Positions 21,892 through 26,434 of a stretch of DNA of 26,434 nucleotides are shown piece after piece (positions within the stretch are counted from its first letter, which is position 1; each line of letters starts with the position of its first letter). This DNA is from a virus, in IMG/VR virus record IMGVR_UViG_3300006641_000150, positions 1 through 26,434 of that record; one strand, written 5' to 3'. Below the pieces are notes generated by a model. The model did not search any database. It was not told the origin of the DNA and saw nothing but the letters and a program-made list of their open reading frames with translations. A program made the translations under genes and the position numbers.

Positions 21892-23525
21892 ACGACCCTC
21901 TGTAACATGGGGCCAGCAGCAGTTTCTGGCTCTGGTTGCGGGTTTTGCATGGTTTGCGCAGCCTGTGCGGCTTGTTCCATCTTACGCAAATCCTCTTTCA
22001 ACAACTGTTTCATTGGTGGTTCAAGGATATCAATGAGTCTTTCCTTGGTCATTGCACCACGATCAGCCAATGCAAAGGCTAAAGAGCGCAAATCTTCCGT
22101 AAAGATGGGTGAATTGCTGTGCGCATCCACTTTCACGACAAAATCATTCGTGAATTGGTTAGGAATGAACTTTTGACCCTCATCATCGACAAAAACACGG
22201 TCAGAATAGACCTGCATACACTTCAAATACAGTGTTGCCATCTTTTCTAGCGCATCTTCGATGATTAATGCCCGTTTTTTAGCCCTGGAAGACCCTAAAC
22301 GAGCTAATTGCGAGGCATGACCAGCACTTCTCACCCCTGATTCACCTCTACCTTGCAGCACATTGACAATACCTGATGCTTCTTCAAACATTCGGTCAAT
22401 TTCTGCGATCTCTCGGAACAAATCATTAGGTATAGAAGGGGCCATTTGCTCAACTTTGGCATTAGGCATGTCGGTTGTAAGCAAACCACCCACTCGATTC
22501 AGTGCAAAGTTCTTCTCATCGAGCAAACCGGTAAAGCCAATAAGCGCTGTAGGCGGTGAAACCTGCTTGGAAAGCAAGTCAAGTATCTCTGTCATGCGTT
22601 TATTGCGCATGTCTTGCAAGAAAACCAGTCTTGCAACCTCAGAAATACCCCAGTAATAGTCATATTGAGGGGTTGGGCAGAGCTGAATAAAGGGCAATTC
22701 ACCTTTTAAGAACATGCTAGCCCCTGAACGATCATAAATAATGACATCAGGGTCAGCAATGGTGACGCACTGGTAGTCATCGGTGTTGTCATTCCACACC
22801 CATAACTCAGTCATACGAATCGTGTCTTCAGCAACCCGTGCTTTGTATTGCTGCATTCCAGCAATATTCAGATTCACATTGCCATACATCGTTGGGTCAG
22901 TGGCTGACAGAATCAGTCGCTGAATCCCATCAGGCACTTGGTTTTCCTGGCTTTGCCCTTGTTGCACCCTTGCTAGCAGTGCATCACGGTTGGGATGCGA
23001 ATAAAGCCTTGCATAGAGTTCAGACTTGGTGATGTAGTAAATCTGAACCAAGGCTTCTTGCCTATCAGTGTAGGGCGTATCTTCACGCAGCACCCCAATA
23101 CAGCGTGGGTCAACCATGTAAGGGTGGATACCCTTCTTAGGGATGAGCTTAATGAAGGTTGAGTTGTAGCAAAGCGCCCAATTGAGCGCTTGGGCAAACA
23201 CCTGATCAGCGTTGCTATTGAGCCAATCGTCATTCAAAGCGCCTGTAAGCGCTGGAATCTTAGTTTGCTCATGGGGATTGATGGATGCACCCAGGCTTAT
23301 AGAAAAGCGTGTGGTCTCTGCCGAGTAGAGAAAGGAGGAGAGTTGATCAATGTGCGGGTAAATCTTGTTGTAGTAGGCAGGTGGTGCGTCTAAACCAGAG
23401 CCAAACAAATAATAAGAGCGCAACGAGTCATAAGTTCCCGTGCGCTCCTGGATGCTAACCGAGCATTTGTCCTTCAAATCATTGTAAAACAGCTCACGTT
23501 CAACGAGGTCTTCAGGAATGATCAT
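21888..23525 (-). CDS. Portal protein (545 aa)
   Basis: The dodecameric DNA entry ring of the head, placed two genes after the large terminase. Support includes length, order, and portal-like features: an N-terminal helix region (ELFYNDLKDKCSVSIQERTG), the stretch WALCYNSTFIKLIPKK (116-131), a central WGISEVARLVFLQDMRNKRM (about 294-313), the clip/stem region with LLSKQVSPPTALIGF, and a long C-terminal helical part (RAKKRALIIEDALEKMATLY). The tail is Gln/Ala/Pro-rich (EQAAQAAQTMQNPQPEPETA), like the barrel end of P22-type portals. The start shares ATGA with the previous gene. Confidence is high from context and pattern together. Confidence 0.86.
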   Translation of the reverse strand: MIIPEDLVERELFYNDLKDKCSVSIQERTGTYDSLRSYYLFGSGLDAPPAYYNKIYPHIDQLSSFLYSAETTRFSISLGASINPHEQTKIPALTGALNDDWLNSNADQVFAQALNWALCYNSTFIKLIPKKGIHPYMVDPRCIGVLREDTPYTDRQEALVQIYYITKSELYARLYSHPNRDALLARVQQGQSQENQVPDGIQRLILSATDPTMYGNVNLNIAGMQQYKARVAEDTIRMTELWVWNDNTDDYQCVTIADPDVIIYDRSGASMFLKGELPFIQLCPTPQYDYYWGISEVARLVFLQDMRNKRMTEILDLLSKQVSPPTALIGFTGLLDEKNFALNRVGGLLTTDMPNAKVEQMAPSIPNDLFREIAEIDRMFEEASGIVNVLQGRGESGVRSAGHASQLARLGSSRAKKRALIIEDALEKMATLYLKCMQVYSDRVFVDDEGQKFIPNQFTNDFVVKVDAHSNSPIFTEDLRSLAFALADRGAMTKERLIDILEPPMKQLLKEDLRKMEQAAQAAQTMQNPQPEPETAAGPMLQRVV

Positions 23526-23959
23526 GTCGGTAACTTTAAGTTTTCATGGTCATGCGTGACCACGGACGGTCGTGGACTGCGCAATGCTATACCACTTTCT
23601 TTGACAGCAGACAAGCCCCCAACGGTTTCACCTTGTATTGAATGCAGATTGTAATTTGATAAGGCTTTGGGGCTACTCCACTGTACAGCAAAGGGATTTT
23701 GCGGCTGTGCAGCCTGTTTATTGCCCAGCAACGCATGGTCTTGATGATCACCTTCACGCGCTGACTTAATGTCTGTCATGCCGTAGTCTTTGGCTAACTC
23801 CCTCAAGGTGCTATCAGCATGTTTAGTGCGGTCTGACTTTAAGCCTACGGGTTGTAGAAACACCATTTGCACATCGGCAGTGCAACCTTGTGGGCATACC
23901 GGCTCAACACCTTCAAAAAATCCATGTGCTGGGCATTTGTAGTCATGATAAACGGCCAT
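23522..23959 (-). CDS. Zinc-ribbon-like conserved phage protein (145 aa)
   Basis: The N-terminus carries CPAHG (C9, H12) and CPQGC (C22, C26), a likely zinc-binding knuckle. A conserved-looking block follows, VFLQPVGLKSDRTKHADSTL (34-53), then LAKDYGMTDIKSAREGD. The second half is polar and probably disordered. A perfect AAGGAG ribosome site lies 5 nt upstream, and the gene overlaps its upstream neighbour by 17 nt and the portal by 4 nt. Its place between terminase and portal suggests a packaging or head-assembly role. The function is unproven. Confidence 0.7.
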   Translation of the reverse strand: MAVYHDYKCPAHGFFEGVEPVCPQGCTADVQMVFLQPVGLKSDRTKHADSTLRELAKDYGMTDIKSAREGDHQDHALLGNKQAAQPQNPFAVQWSSPKALSNYNLHSIQGETVGGLSAVKESGIALRSPRPSVVTHDHENLKLPT

Positions 23960-24326
23960 GTTTTCTCCTTATTTGGTTGTCGAGTGATTCACGTTGATAG
24001 TCTTGCGACTTAGGGCGTATGCCCATATCGAGTTTGAAACCTTCACCATTCCAAGTAATTAAATGCCTTCTCACCATCAAAGGCTTGGGTTGCTTTCTAA
24101 ACTCAATGTATTTCTTACCCGCTTTGATCATGACGGCCACATCACCGTTAATCCAGTGCTCATAGCCACGATTCACACGGCGTTGCACATGCTCGGTAAG
24201 CGGGTAATTCTTGTTGATAAACACATCACGCAAATGCAAGGGGTTTAAGCCACATAAGTCTGCAAATAGGCGTACTGAGATACCTCGCTTTTTATCGCGC
24301 AGGAACTTTTCAATCACGACCATCAT
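23943..24326 (-). CDS. HTH-like protein after terminase (127 aa)
   Basis: Residues about 14-40 (RGISVRLFADLCGLNPLHLR, DVFINK) look like a helix-turn-helix of the kind used to bind DNA. A basic middle (TEHVQRRVNRGYEHWINGD) and a basic tail follow. I use the ATG at 24326. An in-frame TTG at 24353 would overlap the terminase end by 17 nt and has a poorly spaced ribosome site. It may be a regulator or a small-terminase-like DNA-recognition subunit, but the small subunit normally lies before the large one. No convincing family match can be stated. Confidence 0.62.
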   Translation of the reverse strand: MMVVIEKFLRDKKRGISVRLFADLCGLNPLHLRDVFINKNYPLTEHVQRRVNRGYEHWINGDVAVMIKAGKKYIEFRKQPKPLMVRRHLITWNGEGFKLDMGIRPKSQDYQRESLDNQIRRKHGRLS

Positions 24327-24336
24327 CTGTTCTTTG

Positions 24337-26094
24337 TTAAGGGCCAACGCCAATAGCCTTCAAGTAAGTATTGATCTGACGATCCATGATGGGTTCTTGT
24401 ATGGGTGATCTCACTTCTTCCTTGCGATCACGGGTCATACGCATTTGCAAGAGCCTTGGCATGACTTGCTCGGCAAAGGCAACGCAAGCAAGGGCTGTCG
24501 CAATGACACGATCATCTTTGTTGCGCCCATAGGCTGAAATACCACCTTGGTCACGCACCACCGATTTCATTTCATCAAGCAAATCCATTGAATACACATT
24601 CAACATGCCGCGCTCAAAGTAGTCCTTAAAGTAATTCAGCATCCTTTCTTTGGATGAATGCGTCGTTAGATAGCCAATGGAGTTTGATAGACCGCCTAAT
24701 GAGTCATTACGCCGCCACAAGTAGTGCGACATATTGCCTAGCACATCGAGTAAACCTCTTGCCTTGCGAGGCTCCATCGTCTGTGCCTGCCTTTTAAGGT
24801 TTCTCATTTCGTTGATGACTGCTTGCCCTGGCCCGTTGACTTCAAGGTTGAGGGTGGAGTTTCGATAAGCCCCTGCCAAGTAGCACACCACCCAGGCAAA
24901 CTGGTAGGTGTTAAGTTCTGAGGTAGCGAATTCCGCAACCTGGTCAAGTCCGTCTGCATACGCTCTAAAGATTTGGATGCAGAAACGATCTGCCCAGTCG
25001 CTGCTTCCATACGCTGGATCAGCACCGATAACGTAAAAGGCGTTGTCAATTGGCTCTTCCCATAGCTTTAAGGTTGCCATGCGCTCTGTTGAGTTAATTA
25101 ACTCAGTGTCTTCAAAGTTCTGTCCCATCGAAAAGCGATAAAACCGAGGTAGCGTCTGCTTAGCAGCCTTGGCTTGATCAGTACATCTGGCATGAGAAAA
25201 GAATGATGTGCCTGTCATGATGAAGGCATAGTCTTCCGTGGGAGGAAACTCCTGATACATGAGGGCTTCATCCTTAATCCCCTCATTCATCTTCCACCGC
25301 CACCAAGCAATCTGCCTTGAATTGATCTCTACCTGGTAGAGCTTTTTAATCTCTCTTGTCCATTCCTTTTCTTCAGGACTTAGCTTGCCATCCCAGTACA
25401 CCTTATAGACATCTGACTTGGCATCAGCACTGTAGAGTTCATTGCGCCACCAGCCACAGAAAATAGCTTTTTGCGTTCTTGCCTTCTTAGCCACAGCCCA
25501 CATGTCATGCCACATGTTGAAGCCACGCGCCGTGCTTTCAAAAAGGTAGAGCCTATTGGGATTCTTCTCTGCCAAGGAAGCTAGCAATGAAGCCAATCCT
25601 TCTTCATCACCCCAAGACGATGTTTCTGTGCCATGCAGATAGGTAATACCTTTACCGCGTCCTAATGACCCCTTAGCTCGCAAGCCAGCTACCTGGTAGA
25701 AGAGTCTTGATCGGTTCTTTAAGACCATCTGATTCCTGTTATGCGTCATCAAAGGAATCTTGTACTCCGGTGGTAAACCATCCATGTACATGGCAAGTGT
25801 GGTTCTAAACTGGTCTCGGTTCTCTTCAGTGTCAGTTGTGAGCGTTCCCTGAAACCCAGGGTTTTTAAAATGCCAGTAAAGGTCTAAGGCAAGCGATATG
25901 GTTGTAATCCCAAGTTGTCTTCCCTTGAGAATCACAAAGAAATGAATGTCGTTGTTCAGACCCTTGGCGATCTCTTCCATCACATAGGTCTGGCTTCCAA
26001 GCAAACGATTACCTAAGCGTTGAATGCCTAGCTCTTTGGTTTCTACCTTCAGTTCCTTGCAGAACTTGTAGAAGTGATTAAGGTCAAACTTCAT
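24337..26094 (-). CDS. terL: Terminase large subunit (585 aa)
   Basis: The packaging motor ATPase and headful/cos nuclease. The ATPase part has a Walker A variant KGRQLGITT (57-65), a Walker B-like strand ITYLHGTETSSW (150-161, with E157 as the likely catalytic Glu) and the coupling motif LFESTARGF (184-192). The nuclease part, RNase H-like, has three acidic sites: IGADPAYGSSDWADRF (356-371, D359), LNLEVNGPGQA (415-425, E418) and KDDRVIATAL (526-535, D527/D528). Length is normal and all key motifs are present. The ATG overlaps the preceding stop by ATGA. The packaging mode (cos, pac or terminal repeats) cannot be read from this window. Confidence 0.95.
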   Translation of the reverse strand: MKFDLNHFYKFCKELKVETKELGIQRLGNRLLGSQTYVMEEIAKGLNNDIHFFVILKGRQLGITTISLALDLYWHFKNPGFQGTLTTDTEENRDQFRTTLAMYMDGLPPEYKIPLMTHNRNQMVLKNRSRLFYQVAGLRAKGSLGRGKGITYLHGTETSSWGDEEGLASLLASLAEKNPNRLYLFESTARGFNMWHDMWAVAKKARTQKAIFCGWWRNELYSADAKSDVYKVYWDGKLSPEEKEWTREIKKLYQVEINSRQIAWWRWKMNEGIKDEALMYQEFPPTEDYAFIMTGTSFFSHARCTDQAKAAKQTLPRFYRFSMGQNFEDTELINSTERMATLKLWEEPIDNAFYVIGADPAYGSSDWADRFCIQIFRAYADGLDQVAEFATSELNTYQFAWVVCYLAGAYRNSTLNLEVNGPGQAVINEMRNLKRQAQTMEPRKARGLLDVLGNMSHYLWRRNDSLGGLSNSIGYLTTHSSKERMLNYFKDYFERGMLNVYSMDLLDEMKSVVRDQGGISAYGRNKDDRVIATALACVAFAEQVMPRLLQMRMTRDRKEEVRSPIQEPIMDRQINTYLKAIGVGP

Positions 26095-26249
26095 TCAATG
26101 CCTGGTTCATATTCGTAATAGGTGCAAACCTTCTCTGCCAGCAAGCCATCTCGGATGCAGATCAATACCACTTCCTTACCATCATCACTTTCCTTTAGTC
26201 CAATTTCTTGGCTGTAGTGGCAGTTTCTGCAATCGGGCTTCAATTCCAT
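26091..26249 (-). CDS. Small four-cysteine protein (52 aa) before terminase
   Basis: A 52-aa ORF with Cys at residues 7, 10, 31 and 42 (CRNC, then IC and VC), compatible with a small zinc-binding fold. It ends TYYEYEPGIE, a pattern I associate with short phage proteins near packaging genes. An AAAGGAAA ribosome site precedes the ATG at correct spacing. It overlaps the 72-aa gene by 65 nt in another frame and the terminase start by ATGA. The function is unknown, perhaps an accessory of packaging. The Cys pattern makes chance unlikely. Confidence 0.66.
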   Translation of the reverse strand: MELKPDCRNCHYSQEIGLKESDDGKEVVLICIRDGLLAEKVCTYYEYEPGIE

Positions 26250-26403
26250 AGTTTTCCTTTAACCACAACACCGTTTTTTGCTCATCAGCACTCAAAGGAC
26301 GTTTCTTTCTCTCATCCTCATACCACTTCATCGCCAGATACGGATAGCTTGGATCACCTTCTGCATACTTCGTAATCCATCTCACCGCATCATCATGCTT
26401 CAC
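26185..26403 (-). CDS. Hypothetical protein (72 aa), GTG start
   Basis: This helical, charged protein begins (M)KHDDAVRWITKYAEGDPSYP and ends KLPLQPRNWTKGK. The start is GTG with a perfect GGAGG site about 6 nt upstream, directly after a TGA that may end another gene. The last 65 nt overlap the four-cysteine gene in a different frame, which is unusually long for this genome, so its 3' end may be in doubt. No family is recognised. Confidence 0.58.
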   Translation of the reverse strand: MKHDDAVRWITKYAEGDPSYPYLAMKWYEDERKKRPLSADEQKTVLWLKENYGIEARLQKLPLQPRNWTKGK

Positions 26404-26434
26404 TCAATCCTCCACACCCTTACACCATTCTCTA
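26404..26434 (-). CDS. Possible C-terminus of an upstream gene, cut by window edge
   Basis: The frame ending in the TGA at 26406-26404 reads REWCKGVED before the stop and is open to the window edge. Its stop sits directly before the GTG of the 72-aa gene, in the coupled style used throughout the window. Only about ten codons are visible, so this is a weak call. Confidence 0.3.
   Translation of the reverse strand, partial: REWCKGVED

Noticed and set aside
24327-24353. Shared start MALALNK between the HTH-like protein and the 107-aa head protein
   Set aside because: In the HTH-like gene this part depends on a poorly supported TTG start inside the terminase end, so the match is probably accidental.
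1-26434. tRNA genes, CRISPR arrays, integrase or attachment sites, insertion sequences
   Set aside because: Looked for on both strands by eye; no cloverleaf, spaced direct repeats, recombinase motifs or transposase were found.

Overview
The window is part of a tailed double-stranded DNA phage genome: the virion and lysis half of what looks like a short-tailed (podovirus-type) phage. Every supported gene lies on the minus strand, so the biological order runs from the right end (26434) to the left end (1). There is no tape-measure gene, major tail tube gene or sheath gene. An adaptor, a nozzle-like protein, a tail fibre and large internal (ejection) proteins are present, and this set is why I call it podovirus-like. 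Strong AAGGAG-type ribosome sites and a Gram-negative-style set of membrane lysis proteins point to a proteobacterial host. A freshwater betaproteobacterium is only a guess. The packing is very dense: no stretch over about 55 bp lacks a gene, and most junctions are ATGA, GTGA or TAATG overlaps.

Right to left. (1) Packaging, 26434-23522: the possible tail of an upstream gene, a 72-aa unknown, a 52-aa four-cysteine protein, the large terminase, an HTH-like protein and a zinc-ribbon-like protein. (2) Head, 23525-18881: portal, two small basic ORFs (57 and 15 aa), a sigma70-like promoter in the largest intergenic gap, an acidic 158-aa protein, a free-standing HNH endonuclease, a 59-aa protein, a coiled-coil scaffold candidate and the major capsid protein. 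(3) Head surface and connector, 18868-15216: two small beta-rich proteins (possible decoration or head fibre), a conserved 113-aa protein, an adaptor and a 638-aa tail nozzle-like protein. (4) Tail fibre and accessory proteins, 15216-11794: a 616-aa tail fibre, a DUF7936-like protein and several small conserved proteins. (5) Internal virion proteins, 11792-2574: four proteins of 1250, 340, 499 and 980 aa, rich in Ala, Gln and Gly with coiled coils and glycine-rich hydrophobic stretches, probably ejected with the DNA. (6) Small genes and lysis, 2584-1: three short conserved genes, a two-TM protein, a 54-aa protein, a second TPG-tailed beta protein, three single-TM coiled-coil proteins, a 3TM-type holin and the first 21 codons of an endolysin cut by the window edge.

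Together these genes package DNA (terminase, portal), build the head (scaffold candidates, capsid, decoration), complete a short tail (adaptor, nozzle, fibre), load ejection proteins and lyse the cell. I see no integrase, repressor, tRNA, CRISPR array, replication gene or known anti-defence gene. The least explained parts are the tiny basic ORF and promoter upstream of the head genes, the repeat-rich 1250-aa protein, the pair of related TPG-tailed proteins and the run of membrane proteins before the endolysin.
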